Below, piece by piece: positions 12,645 to 27,100 of a stretch of 64,000 bases of DNA. How positions within the stretch are numbered: the stretch's first letter is position 1; the number at the start of each line of letters is the position of its first letter. The stretch is taken from the NCBI GenBank assembly GCA_964023205.1, contig OZ026837.1, positions 8,970,088 through 9,034,087 of the forward strand, given 5' to 3'. The notes under the pieces are model-generated. The model was not told the origin of the DNA. It made no database searches and was given only the letters and a program-made list of their open reading frames with translations. The DNA is from Lutraria lutraria. Its lineage: Eukaryota; Mollusca; Bivalvia; Venerida; Mactridae. The position numbers were made by a program, and so were the translations under genes.

Positions 12645-14019
12645 ATCATAACACTGTGCAAACTTGACTTAAAATAATTCATTACGCAGAAGTCAACAAA
12701 TTTTGTTTTCAATCATTCTCTGCGTAATCAGACCAATTCACATTTATCATTTGGTAGGAAGAAAGTGCTATGCCAGTATGCTAACAGTTATTAAATAAAT
12801 ACAATTATAATCCAAAATTAAAGCAGGCATGCAGACCTGATGCAGAACACCACCCCAGTAAGAAAGCTACTGGTGCCCGGGTGGCTTCAACATCTAGCCG
12901 TGAACCTTTAATCGGGTATTTGCTGGACATAACACAATCATCCTAAATGCACCAGTGTTCAGACAAAAATAAAAGTAAAAAAAGAAATGCTCTAAGAATC
13001 GCTATACATCAGCATCCACAATCTAGCAAGATGAGAACTTTGTTTATTTTGGCTGACTGGGAGATTACTTTCCTTGTTTGCAAATAAGCCATACCAAGAT
13101 AAAATATTTTGAAAATTTTAAAATTAAAATTTAAGTATGAGAAAAATAAAAAAAACTTACAAATCGAGTAGGGACATGTAGCCTGGCAAATCGGGTTCCA
13201 ACATTTATAGGAAAAAAACTGTCAATGCTAACTGACAGGATGGTGTTGGGAGTCCTTACTCCTGGCAGTACACACTGTGTATTCCAACATCATGCACACA
13301 TTGTGAATTGTGAATGCCACAAAGTGCCACAATGCACACAGTGCCGCAAGGCAAAAACACACATTGTTGGATGCAAGAAAAAATTGGTGACATCAGGTGT
13401 AAACAATTAGTGTTCGATTCCCAATCGCGGCAAGTCATATCCTCGCAAGACAATTTGACAAAATATGTTGATTTTCCTCCAAGATACATGAATATTTTTG
13501 AAAAGAAACATATATTAAATTCTACCAGGCTAAGACATCCACATACATACATGGATGAGAAAATGAGGTAGAAAATTCTGATCTTTCTAGTGTGCTGAAT
13601 ATCAAGGGCATCCACATATCACCATCATCCCATTGTATCCACATCAGTTGACCTGGCAAAAAAGAAAACAGAACGGCAGTTAGAATGTGATCAAAAGGGG
13701 ATTAGTAACGTGACACACCCAGTGTGAGTCCCAGTCATGGCAGGTAATTCCTGTACATAAAATTTAAAAATAAAATATGATTTTACTCAACACGTTTTAC
13801 AAGTCATCTTACTTGACAAGTGTCAGGTAGTACTGGTTAGAATACAGTCCAGGAAAACTGGTTAGCTGAATCCTACTCTCCAATTCGATTTGTAGAGGCA
13901 TCTTTGTCCAGATCCAGAGTATAAGTTTATGTGAAGTCAATATATTCAATCATGCATTATGTAACATGCTCAGCCTATCATCAAGTATGACACCATCTGA
14001 ATTTTCCACACTTTCCGAA
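12645..14019 (+). repeat. Diverged left-edge unit of the array
   Basis: The part from 12645 to about 13100 aligns with the second half of the long unit (ACACTGTGCAAACTT, ATGCTATGCCAGT, GCCTGATGCAGAA, TTTAATC-GG-TTTTTGCTGG, ATGCACCAGTGTTCAGACA) with many substitutions. A stretch absent from later units follows at about 13100-13500 and contains an extra SINE-like piece (TTCGATTCCCAATCGCGGCA). The sequence then rejoins the common unit near 13500. Confidence 0.75.
13715..13890 (+). repeat. SINE-derived segment present in every array unit
   Basis: The order of blocks, a degenerate B-box-like TCCCAGTCATGGCAGGT, then GTCAGGTAGTACTGGTTAGAATACAGTCCAGGAAAA given in pieces (GTACTGGTTAGAATA, CAGTCCAGGAAAA), matches the intact plus-strand SINE at 41820-42102 (TCCCGGTCGCGGCAGGTCAT ... 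TATTGACTAGAATATAGTCC). The array unit therefore contains an old SINE copy, propagated with the satellite. The same segment recurs in all later units. Confidence 0.65.
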
Positions 14020-14495
14020 TTACTGGTTCCATCTCTCAAACTTCATCCTTAGTGAAAGCTTCCGCAAACAACTAGTTTGACAAAGATTCCTTACTTTATT
14101 CCTGCTGATGACAACCGCATATACTGTAACCCCTATATAACGATCATATCCAAACAAGCCTACTGGGTCATGAGTCATTGGACTGGTACGAGGGCCTTTC
14201 AACTTGACTGGGACACAGGAAGACAATGAAACAAATATCCACTTTGGTGTAAGGAACCTAATATGTAGTGTAAGCCTATGGACAGCTGACTCTCAGACAA
14301 AACCTCAGGCAGACAGATCCAGACTGTGATTAATGCAATTGAATATTGACAAGCATGAAACATTTGAAAATACATGAACACCTGAATAAAAAGGTAAATA
14401 TATACGGACTGTTTTAGTATACTGGTTACTTTTGCTTCTACATACAAATGATGACTCTCAGTGCAACCTACTTTACAATATTCAAAGTATAACAC
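14020..14495 (-). other. Recurring overlapping minus-strand open frames of the array (not called as genes)
   Basis: Each unit has a 68-codon frame and, in long units, an overlapping 98-codon frame (or a 60-codon version in short units) on the minus strand. They persist because the units are nearly identical in DNA, and differences between copies are not biased to silent sites as far as I can see. I recognise no domain. They could be remnants of exons of an unknown gene captured in the repeat. Confidence 0.35.
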
Positions 14496-15586
14496 TGTGC
14501 AAACTTACTTAATTTTAATTCATTATGCAGAAATCATGAACTTTGTTTCCATTCAATTTCTGCATTATCAGACATATGTTTTTAAAATTTTAGTGCAGGA
14601 AGAAAATGCTATGCCAGTGCGCTAAAAGTTATCAGATAAATATAGTCCAAATTAAATTAGGCATGCAGGCCTGATGCAGAAACACCACCTAAAGTGCCCG
14701 GTGGCGTTCGACATGTTGTAGCCATGAGCCTTTAATCAAGTTTTTGCTGGACATAACACAATCATCCTACATGCACCAGTGTTCAGACAAACACAAAAAT
14801 CAAACAAATGCACCAAGAATCACTATCAGAACTTAGCCATACACAAAATGAAGTGATTAATAAATTACTTTCCTTGTTTGCAAATTAGCTTTCATGTGAT
14901 ATATCGTGTTTACCAGAATAATTATTTATTTGGTTATTCTTTGTTTTTTGTTTTTTTTAATCACATAATGACAAAATTCTCAGTACTACTAAACATAAAC
15001 TTGATAAGAAGTGGAGTTCGAAATGCTCTACTGCATCCAAACCAATATAAAATGAAAAATATCCTGAAAAGTAACATACATTAAATGCTAGAAGTCTAAA
15101 CTAAACACATAGATATATGGATGAGAAAATGAGGTAGAAATATACTGATCTTTTTAGTGTGCTGGATATCAAGGGCATCCACATATCACCATCATCCCAT
15201 TGTATCCACATCAGTTGACCTGGCAAAAGAGAAAACAGAACGGCAGTTAGAATGTGATCAAAAGGGGATTAGTAACGTCACAAACCCAGTTCGATTCCCA
15301 GTCATGGCAGATAATTCCTATACAAAAAATTCAAAAATAAAATTTGATTTTACTCAACACGTTTTACAAGTCATCTCACTTTAGAAGTGTCAGGTAGTAC
15401 TGGTTAGAATATAATTCAGGAAAACTGGTTAGCTGAATCCTACTCTCCAATTCGATTTGTAGAGGCATCTTTGTCCAGATCCAGAGTATAAGTTTATGTG
15501 AAGTCAATATATTCAATCATGCATTATGTAACATGCTCAGCCTATCATCAAGTATGACACCATCTGAATTTTCCACACTTTCCGAA

Positions 15587-16546
15587 TTACTGGTTCCATC
15601 TCTCAAACTTCATCCTTAGTGAAAGCGTCCACATACAACTAGTTTGACAAAGATTCCTTACTTTATTCCTGCTGATGACAACCGCATATACTGTAACCCC
15701 TATATAACGATCATATCCAAACAAGCCTACTGGGTCATGAGTCATTGGACTGGTACGAGGGCCTTTCAACTTGACTGGGACACAGGAAGACAATGAAACA
15801 AATATCCACTTTGGTGTAAGGAACCTAATATGTAGTGTAAGCCTATGGACAGCTGACTCTCAGACAAAACCTCAGGCAGACAGATCCGGACTGTGATTAA
15901 TGCAATTGAATATTGACAAGCATGAACAATTTGAAAATACATGAACACTTGAATAAAAAGGTAAATCTACTTTACAATAATCAAAGTATAACACTATGCA
16001 AATTTACTTAATTTTAATTCATTATACAGAAAGAAACATACATTAAATGCTGGAAGTTTAACTAACCACATAGATATATGGATTAGAAAATGAGATAGAA
16101 AAATACTGATCTTTCTAGTGTGCTGGACATATAGGGCATCCACATATCACCATCATCCCATTGTATCCACATCAGTTGACCTGGCAAAAGAGAAAACAGA
16201 ATAGTAGTTAGAATGTGATCAAAGGGGATTAGTAACGTGACACACCCAGTTCGATTCCCAGTCATAGCAGGTCATTCCTGTTCATAAAATTCAAAAAGAA
16301 AATTTGATTTTAATCAACATGTCTTACAAGTCATCTCACTTGAGAAGTGTCAGGTAGTACTGGTTAGAATACAGTCCAGGAAAACTGGTTAGCTGAATCC
16401 TACTCTCCAATTCGATTTGTAGAGGCATCTTTGTCCAGATCCAGAGTATAAGTTTATGTGAAGTCAATATATTCAATCATGCATTATGTAACATGCTCAG
16501 CCTATCATCAAGTATGACACCATCTGAATTTTCCACACTTTCCGAA
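15587..16546 (+). repeat. Representative short array unit (960 bp)
   Basis: Relative to the long unit this lacks two blocks. One is about 70 bp after AAAAAGGTAAAT (the part with ATATACGGACTGTTTTAG). The other is about 540 bp between ATTCATTATACAGAAA and GAAACATACATTAAATGC. Further short units start at 18114, 20642, 23168, 25695 and 26656, plus the truncated last one at 29182. Confidence 0.9.
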
Positions 16547-18113
16547 TTACTGGTTCCATCTCTCAAACTTCATCCTTAGTGAAAGCGTCCACATTCAACT
16601 AGTTTGACAAAGATTCCTTACTTTATTCCTGCTGATGACAACCGCATATACTGTAACCCCTATATAACGATCATATCCAAACAAGCCTACTGGGTCATGA
16701 GTCATTGGACTGGTACGAGGGTCTTTCAACTTGACTGGGACACAGGAAGACAATGAAACAAATATCCACTTTGGTGTAAGGAACCTAATATGTAGTGTAA
16801 GCCTATGGACAGCTGACTCTCAGACAAAACCTCAGGCAGACAGATCCGGACTGTGATTAATGCAATTGAATATTGACAAGCATGAACAATTTGAAAATAC
16901 ATGAACACCTGAATAAAAAGGTAAATATATACGGACTGTTTTAGTATGCTGGTTACTTTTGCTTCTACATACAAATGATGACTCTCAGTGCAACCTACTT
17001 TACAATATTCAAAGTATAACACTGTGCAAACTTACTTAATTTTAATTCATTATGCAGAAATCATAAACTTTGTTTCCATTCAATTTCTGCATTATCAGAC
17101 ATATGTTTTTAAAATTTTAGTGCAGGAAGAAAATGCTATGCCAGTGCGCTAAAAGTTATCAGATAAATATAGTCCAAATTAAATTAGGCATGCAGGCCTG
17201 ATGCAGAAACACCACCTAAAGTGCCCGGTGGCGTTCGACATGTTGTAGCCTTGAGCCTTTAATCAAGTTTTTGCTGGACATAACACAATCATCCTACATG
17301 CACCAGTGTTCAGACAAACACAAAAATCAAACAAATGCACCAAGAATCACTATCAGAACTTAGCCATACACAAAATGAAGTGATTAATAAATTACTTTCC
17401 TTGTTTGCAAATTAGCTTTCATGTGATATATCGTGTTTACCAGAATAATTATTTATTTGGTTATTCTTTGTTGTTTGTTTTTATTAATCACATAATGACA
17501 AAATTCTCAGTACTACTAAACATAAACTTGATAAGAAGTGGAGTTCGAAATTCTCTACTGCATCCAAACCAATATAAAATGAAAAATATCCTAGCAAGAA
17601 ACATACATTAAATGCTGGAAGTCTAAACTAAACACATAGATATATGGATGAGAAAATGAGATAGAAATATACTGATCTTTTTAGTGTGCTGGATATCAAG
17701 GGCATCCACATATCACCATCATCCCATTGTATCCACATCAGTTGACCTGGCAAAAGAGAAAACAGAACGGCAGTTAGAATGTGATCAAAAGGGGATTAGT
17801 AACGTGACACACCCAGTTCGATTCCCAGTCATGGCAGATAATTCCTGTACATAAAATTCAAAAATAAAATTTGATTTTACTCAACACGTTTTACAAGTCA
17901 TCTCACTTTAGAAGTGTCAGTTAGTACTGGTTAGAATACAGTCCAGGAAAACTGGTTAGCTGAATCCTACTCTCCAATTCGATTTGTAGAGGCATCTTTG
18001 TCCAGATCCAGAGTATAAGTTTATGTGAAGTCAATATATTTAATCATGCATTATGTAACATGCTCAGCCTATCATCAAGTATGACACCATCTGAATTTTC
18101 CACACTTTCCGAA
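16547..18113 (+). repeat. Representative long array unit (~1567 bp)
   Basis: The full-length unit. It includes the 540-bp block missing from short units, within which a 68-codon plus-strand open frame starts at 17405. Other long units start at 14020, 19074, 21602, 24129 and 27616. Confidence 0.9.
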
Positions 18114-21100
18114 TTACTGGTTCCATCTCTCAAACTTCATCCTTAGTGAAAGCGTCCACATACAACTAGTTTGACAAAGATTCCTTACTTTATTCCTGCT
18201 GATGACAACCGCATATACTGTAACCCCTATATAACGATCATATCCAAACAAGCCTACTGGGTCATGAGTCATTGGACTGGTACGAGGGCCTTTCAACTTG
18301 ACTGGGACACAGGAAGACAATGAAACAAATATCCACTTTGGTGTAAGGAACCTAATATGTAGTGTAAGCCTATGGACAGCTGACTCTCAGACAAAACCTC
18401 AGGCAGACAGATCCGGACTGTGATTAATGCAATTGAATATTGACAAGCATGAACAATTTGAAAATACATGAACACTTGAATAAAAAGGTAAATCTACTTT
18501 ACAATAATCAAAGTATAACACTATGCAAATTTACTTAATTTTAATTCATTATACAGAAAGAAACATACATTAAATGCTGGAAGTTTAACTAACCACATAG
18601 ATATATGGATTAGAAAATGAGATAGAAAAATACTGATCTTTCTAGTGTGCTGGACATATAGGGCATCCACATATCACCATCATCCCATTGTATCCACATC
18701 AGTTGACCTGGCAAAAGAGAAAACAGAATAGTAGTTAGAATGTGATCAAACGGGATTAGTAACGTGACACACCCAGTTCGATTCCCAGTCATAGCAGGTC
18801 ATTCCTGTTCATAAAATTCAAAAAGAAAATTTGATTTTAATCAACATGTCTTACAAGTCATCTCACTTGAGAAGTGTCAGGTAGTACTGGTTAGAATACA
18901 GTCCAGGAAAACTGGTTAGCTGAATCCTACTCTCCAATTCGATTTGTAGAGGCATCTTTGTCCAGATCCAGAGTATAAGTTTATGTGAAGTCAATATATT
19001 CAATCATGCATTATGTAACATGCTCAGCCTATCATCAAGTATGACACCATCTGAATTTTCCACACTTTCCGAATTACTGGTTCCATCTCTCAAACTTCAT
19101 CCTTAGTGAAAGCGTCCACATTCAACTAGTTTGACAAAGATTCCTTACTTTATTCCTGCTGATGACAACCGCATATACTGTAACCCCTATATAACGATCA
19201 TATCCAAACAAGCCTACTGGGTCATGAGTCATTGGACTGGTACGAGGGTCTTTCAACTTGACTGGGACACAGGAAGACAATGAAACAAATATCCACTTTG
19301 GTGTAAGGAACCTAATATGTAGTGTAAGCCTATGGACAGCTGACTCTCAGACAAAACCTCAGGCAGACAGATCCGGACTGTGATTAATGCAATTGAATAT
19401 TGACAAGCATGAACAATTTGAAAATACATGAACACCTGAATAAAAAGGTAAATATATACGGACTGTTTTAGTATGCTGGTTACTTTTGCTTCTACATACA
19501 AATGATGACTCTCAGTGCAACCTACTTTACAATATTCAAAGTATAACACTGTGCAAACTTACTTAATTTTAATTCATTATGCAGAAATCATAAACTTTGT
19601 TTCCATTCAATTTCTGCATTATCAGACATATGTTTTTAAATATTTTAGTGCAGGAAGAAAATGCTATGCCAGTGCGCTAAAAGTTATCAGATAAATATAG
19701 TCCAAATTAAATTAGGCATGCAGGCCTGATGCAGAAACACCACCTAAAGTGCCCGGTGGCGTTCGACATGTTGTAGCCTTGAGCCTTTAATCAAGTTTTT
19801 GCTGGACATAACACAATCATCCTACATGCACCAGTGTTCAGACAAACACAAAAATCAAACAAATGCACCAAGAATCACTATCAGAACTTAGCCATACACA
19901 AAATGAAGTGATTAATAAATTACTTTCCTTGTTTGCAAATTAGCTTTCATGTGATATATCGTGTTTACCAGAATAATTATTTATTTGGTTATTCTTTGTT
20001 GTTTGTTTTTATTAATCACATAATGACAAAATTCTCAGTACTACTAAACATAAACTTGATAAGAAGTGGAGTTCGAAATTCTCTACTGCATCCAAACCAA
20101 TATAAAATGAAAAATATCCTAGCAAGAAACATACATTAAATGCTGGAAGTCTAAACTAAACACATAGATATATGGATGAGAAAATGAGATAGAAATATAC
20201 TGATCTTTTTAGTGTGCTGGATATCAAGGGCATCCACATATCACCATCATCCCATTGTATCCACATCAGTTGACCTGGCAAAAGAGAAAACAGAACGGCA
20301 GTTAGAATGTGATCAAAAGGGGATTAGTAACGTGACACACCCAGTTCGATTCCCAGTCATGGCAGATAATTCCTGTACATAAAATTCAAAAATAAAATTT
20401 GATTTTACTCAACACGTTTTACAAGTCATCTTACTTTAGAAGTGTCAGTTAGTACTGGTTAGAATACAGTCAAGGAAAACTGGTTAGCTGAATCCTACTC
20501 TCCAATTCGATTTGTAGAGGCATCTTTGTCCAGATCCAGATTATAAGTTTATGTGAAGTCAATATATTTAATCATGCATTATGTAACATGCTCAGCCTAT
20601 CATCAAGTATGACACCATCTGAATTTTCCACACTTTCCGAATTACTGGTTCCATCTCTCAAACTTCATCCTTAGTGAAAGCGTCCACATACAACTAGTTT
20701 GACAAAGATTCCTTACTTTATTCCTGCTGATGACAACCGCATATACTGTAACCCCTATATAACGATCATATCCAAACAAGCCTACTGGGTCATGAGTCAT
20801 TGGACTGGTACGAGGGCCTTTCAACTTGACTGGGACACAGGAAGACAATGAAACAAATATCCACTTTGGTGTAAGGAACCTAATATGTAGTGTAAGCCTA
20901 TGGACAGCTGACTCTCAGACAAAACCTCAGGCAGACAGATCCGGACTGTGATTAATGCAATTGAATATTGACAAGCATGAAAAATTTGAAAATACATGAA
21001 CACTTGAATAAAAAGGTAAATCTACTTTACAATAATCAAAGTATAACACTATGCAAATTTACTTAATTTTAATTCATTATACAGAAAGAAACATACATTA

Positions 21101-24100
21101 AATGCTGAAGTTTAACTAACCACATAGATATATGGATTAGAAAATGAGATAGAAAAATACTGATCTTTCTAGTGTGCTGGATATCAAGGGCATCCACATA
21201 TCACCATCATCCCATTGTATCCACATCAGTTGACCTGGCAAAAGAGAAAACAGAATAGTAGTTAGAATGTGATCAAAAGGGGATTAGTAACGTGACACAC
21301 CCAGTTCGATTCCCAGTCATAGCAGGTCATTCCTGTTCATAAAATTCAAAAAGAAAATTTGATTTTAATCAACATGTCTTACAAGTCATCTCACTTGAGA
21401 AGTGTCAGGTAGTACTGGTTAGAATACAGTCCAGGAAAACTGGTTAGCTGAATCCTACTCTCCAATTCGATTTGTAGAGGCATCTTTGTCCAGATCCAGA
21501 GTATAAGTTTATGTGAAGTCAATATATTCAATCATGCATTATGTAACATGCTCAGCCTATCATCAAGTATGACACCATCTGAATTTTCCACACTTTCCGA
21601 ATTACTGGTTCCATCTCTCAAACTTCATCCTTAGTGAAAGCGTCCACAAACAACTAGTTTGACAAATATTCCTTACTTTATTCCTGCTGATGACAACCGC
21701 ATATACTGTAACCCCTATATAACGATCATATCCAAACAAGCCTACTGGGTCATGAGTTATTGGACTGGTACGAGGGCCTTTCAACTTGACTGGGACACAG
21801 GAAGACAATGAAACAAATATCCACTTTGGTGTAAGGAACCTAATATGTAGTGTAAGCCTATGGACAGCTGACTCTCAGACAAAACCTCAGGCAGACAGAT
21901 CCGGACTGTGATTAATGCAATTGAATATTGACAAGCATGAAAAATTTGAAAATACATGAACACCTGAATAAAAAGGTAAATATATACGGACTGTTTTAGT
22001 ATGCTGGTTACTTTTGCTTCTACATACAAATGATGACTCTCAGTGCAACCTACTTTACAATATTCAAAGTATAACACTGTGCAAACTTACTTAATTTTAA
22101 TTCATTATGCAGAAATCATAAACTTTGTTTCCATTCAATTTCTGCATTATCAGACATATGTTTTTAAAATTTTAGTGCAGGAAGAAAATGCTATGCCAGT
22201 GCGCTAAAAGTTATCAGATAAATATAGTCCAAATTAAATTAGGCATGCAGGCCTGATGCAGAAACACCACCTAAAGTGCCCGGTGGCCTTCGACATGTTG
22301 TAGCCTTGAGCCTTTAATCAAGTTTTTGCTGGACATAACACAATCATCCTACATGCACCAGTGTTCAGACAAACACAAAAATCAAACAAATGCACCAAGA
22401 ATCACTATCAGAACTTAGCCATACACAAAATGAAGTGATTAATAAATTACTTTCCTTGTTTGCAAATTAGCTTTCATGTGATATATCGTGTTTACCAGAA
22501 TAATTATTTATTTGGTTATTCTTTGTTGTTGGTTTTTTTAATCACATAATGACAAAATTCTCAGTACTACTAAACATAAACTTGATAAGAAGTGGAGTTC
22601 GAAATTCTCTACTGCATCCAAACCAACATAAAATGAAAAATATCCTGGCAAGAAACATACATTAAATGCTGGAAGTCTAAACTAAACACATAGATATATG
22701 GATGAGAAAATGAGACAGAAATATACTGATCTTTTTAGTGTGCTGGATATCAAGGGCATCCACATATCACCATCATCCCATTGTATCCACATCAGTTGAC
22801 CTGGCAAAAGAGAAAACAGAACGGCAGTTAGAATGTGATCAAAAGGGGATTAGTAACGTGACACACCCAGTTCGATTCCCAGTCATGGCAGGTAATTCCT
22901 ATACATAAAATTCAAAAATAAAATTTGATTTTACTCAACACGTTTTACAAGTCATCTTACTTGACAAGTGTCAGTTAGTACTGGTTAGAATATAATTCAG
23001 GAAAACTGGTTAGCTGAATCCTACTCTCCAATTCGATTTGTAGAGGCATCTTTGTCCAGATCCAGAGTATAAGTTTATGTGAAGTCAATATATTCAATCA
23101 TGCATTATGTAACATGCTCAGCCTATCATCAAGTATGACACCATCTGAATTTTCCACACTTTCCGAATTACTGGTTCCATCTCTCAAACTTCATCCTTAG
23201 TGAAAGCGTCCACATACAACTAGTTTGACAAAGATTCCTTACTTTATTCCTGCTGATGACAACCGCATATACTGTAACCCCTATATAACGATCATATCCA
23301 AACAAGCCTACTGGGTCATGAGTCATTGGACTGGTACGAGGGCCTTTCAACTTGACTGGGACACAGGAAGACAATGAAACAAATATCCACTTTGGTGTAA
23401 GGAACCTAATATGTAGTGTAAGCCTATGGACAGCTGACTCTCAGACAAAACCTCAGGCAGACAGATCCGGACTGTGATTAATGCAATTGAATATTGACAA
23501 GCATGAAAAATTTGAAAATACATGAACACTTGAATAAAAAGGTAAATCTACTTTACAATAATCAAAGTATAACACTATGCAAATTTACTTAATTTTAATT
23601 CATTATACAGAAAGAAACATACATTAAATGCTGGAAGTTTAACTAACCACATAGATATATGGATGAGAAAATGAGATAGAAAAATACTGATCTTTCTAGT
23701 GTGCTGGATATCAAGGGCATCCACATATCACCATCATCCCATTGTATCCACATCAGTTGACCTGGCAAAAGAGAAAACAGAATAGTAGTTAGAATGTGAT
23801 CAAAAGGGGATTAGTAACGTGACACACCCAGTTCGATTCCCAGTCATAGCAGGTCATTCCTGTTCATAAAATTCAAAAAGAAAATTTGATTTTAATCAAC
23901 ATGTCTTACAAGTCATCTCACTTGAGAAGTGTCAGGTAGTACTGGTTAGAATACAGTCCAGGAAAACTGGTTAGCTGAATCCTACTCTCCAATTCGATTT
24001 GTAGAGGCATCTTTGTCCAGATCCAGAGTATAAGTTTATGTGAAGTCAATATATTCAATCATGCATTATGTAACATGCTCAGCCTATCATCAAGTATGAC

Positions 24101-27100
24101 ACCATCTGAATTTTCCACACTTTCCGAATTACTGGTTCCATCTCTCAAACTTCATCCTTAGTGAAAGCGTCCACAAACAACTAGTTTGACAAATATTCCT
24201 TACTTTATTCCTGCTGATGACAACCGCATATACTGTAACCCCTATATAACGATCATATCCAAACAAGCCTACTGGGTCATGAGTTATTGGACTGGTACGA
24301 GGGCCTTTCAACTTGACTGGGACACAGGAAGACAATGAAACAAATATCCACTTTGGTGTAAGGAACCTAATATGTAGTGTAAGCCTATGGACAGCTGACT
24401 CTCAGACAAAACCTCAGGCAGACAGATCCGGACTGTGATTAATGCAATTGAATATTGACAAGCATGAAAAATTTGAAAATACATGAACACCTGAATAAAA
24501 AGGTAAATATATACGGACTGTTTTAGTATGCTGGTTACTTTTGCTTCTACATACAAATGATGACTCTCAGTGCAACCTACTTTACAATATTCAAAGTATA
24601 ACACTGTGCAAACTTACTTAATTTTAATTCATTATGCAGAAATCATAAACTTTGTTTCCATTCAATTTCTGCATTATCAGACATATGTTTTTAAAATTTT
24701 AGTGCAGGAAGAAAATGCTATGCCAGTGCGCTAAAAGTTATCAGATAAATATAGTCCAAATTAAATTAGGCATGCAGGCCTGATGCAGAAACACCACCTA
24801 AAGTGCCCGGTGGCCTTCGACATGTTGTAGCCTTGAGCCTTTAATCAAGTTTTTGCTGGACATAACACAATCATCCTACATGCACCAGTGTTCAGACAAA
24901 CACAAAAATCAAACAAATGCACCAAGAATCACTATCAGAACTTAGCCATACACAAAATGAAGTGATTAATAAATTACTTTCCTTGTTTGCAAATTAGCTT
25001 TCATGTGATATATCGTGTTTACCAGAATAATTATTTATTTGGTTATTCTTTGTTGTTGGTTTTTTTAATCACATAATGACAAAATTCTCAGTACTACTAA
25101 ACATAAACTTGATAAGAAGTGGAGTTCGAAATTCTCTACTGCATCCAAACCAACATAAAATGAAAAATATCCTGGCAAGAAACATACATTAAATGCTGGA
25201 AGTCTAAACTAAACACATAGATATATGGATGAGAAAATGAGACAGAAATATACTGATCTTTTTAGTGTGCTGGATATCAAGGGCATCCACATATCACCAT
25301 CATCCCATTGTATCCACATCAGTTGACCTGGCAAAAGAGAAAACAGAACGGCAGTTAGAATGTGATCAAAAGGGGATTAGTAACGTGACACACCCAGTTC
25401 GATTCCCAGTCATGGCAGGTAATTCCTATACATAAAATTCAAAAATAAAATTTGATTTTACTCAACACGTTTTACAAGTCATCTTACTTGACAAGTGTCA
25501 GTTAGTACTGGTTAGAATATAATTCAGGAAAACTGGTTAGCTGAATCCTACTCTCCAATTCGATTTGTAGAGGCATCTTTGTCCAGATCCAGAGTATAAG
25601 TTTATGTGAAGTCAATATATTCAATCATGCATTATGTAACATGCTCAGCCTATCATCAAGTATGACACCATCTGAATTTTCCACACTTTCCGAATTACTG
25701 GTTCCATCTCTCAAACTTCATCCTTAGTGAAAGCGTCCACATACAACTAGTTTGACAAAGATTCCTTACTTTATTCCTGCTGATGACAACCGCATATACT
25801 GTAACCCCTATATAACGATCATATCCAAACAAGCCTACTGGGTCATGAGTCATTGGACTGGTACGAGGGCCTTTCAACTTGACTGGGACACAGGAAGACA
25901 ATGAAACAAATATCCACTTTGGTGTAAGGAACCTAATATGTAGTGTAAGCCTATGGACAGCTGACTCTCAGACAAAACCTCAGGCAGACAGATCCGGACT
26001 GTGATTAATGCAATTGAATATTGACAAGCATGAAAAATTTGAAAATACATGAACACTTGAATAAAAAGGTAAATCTACTTTACAATAATCAAAGTATAAC
26101 ACTATGCAAATTTACTTAATTTTAATTCATTATACAGAAAGAAACATACATTAAATGCTGGAAGTTTAACTAACCACATAGATATATGGATGAGAAAATG
26201 AGATAGAAAAATACTGATCTTTCTAGTGTGCTGGATATCAAGGGCATCCACATATCACCATCATCCCATTGTATCCACATCAGTTGACCTGGCAAAAGAG
26301 AAAACAGAACGGCAGTTAGAATGTGATCAAAAGGGGATTAGTAACGTGACACACCCAGTTCGATTCCCAGTCATGGCAGATAATTCCTGTACATAAAATT
26401 CAAAAATAAAATTTGATTTTACTCAACACGTTTTACAAGTCATCTTACTTTAGAAGTGTCAGTTAGTACTGGTTAGAATACAGTCAAGGAAAACTGGTTA
26501 GCTGAATCCTACTCTCCAATTCGATTTGTAGAGGCATCTTTGTCCAGATCCAGATTATAAGTTTATGTGAAGTCAATATATTTAATCATGCATTATGTAA
26601 CATGCTCAGCCTATCATCAAGTATGACACCATCTGAATTTTCCACACTTTCCGAATTACTGGTTCCATCTCTCAAACTTCATCCTTAGTGAAAGCGTCCA
26701 CATACAACTAGTTTGACAAAGATTCCTTACTTTATTCCTGCTGATGACAACCGCATATACTGTAACCCCTATATAACGATCATATCCAAACAAGCCTACT
26801 GGGTCATGAGTCATTGGACTGGTACGAGGGCCTTTCAACTTGACTGGGACACAGGAAGACAATGAAACAAATATCCACTTTGGTGTAAGGAACCTAATAT
26901 GTAGTGTAAGCCTATGGACAGCTGACTCTCAGACAAAACCTCAGGCAGACAGATCCGGACTGTGATTAATGCAATGGAATATTGACAAGCATGAAAAATT
27001 TGAAAATACATGAACACTTGAATAAAAAGGTAAATCTACTTTACAATAATCAAAGTATAACACTATGCAAATTTACTTAATTTTAATTCATTATACAGAA

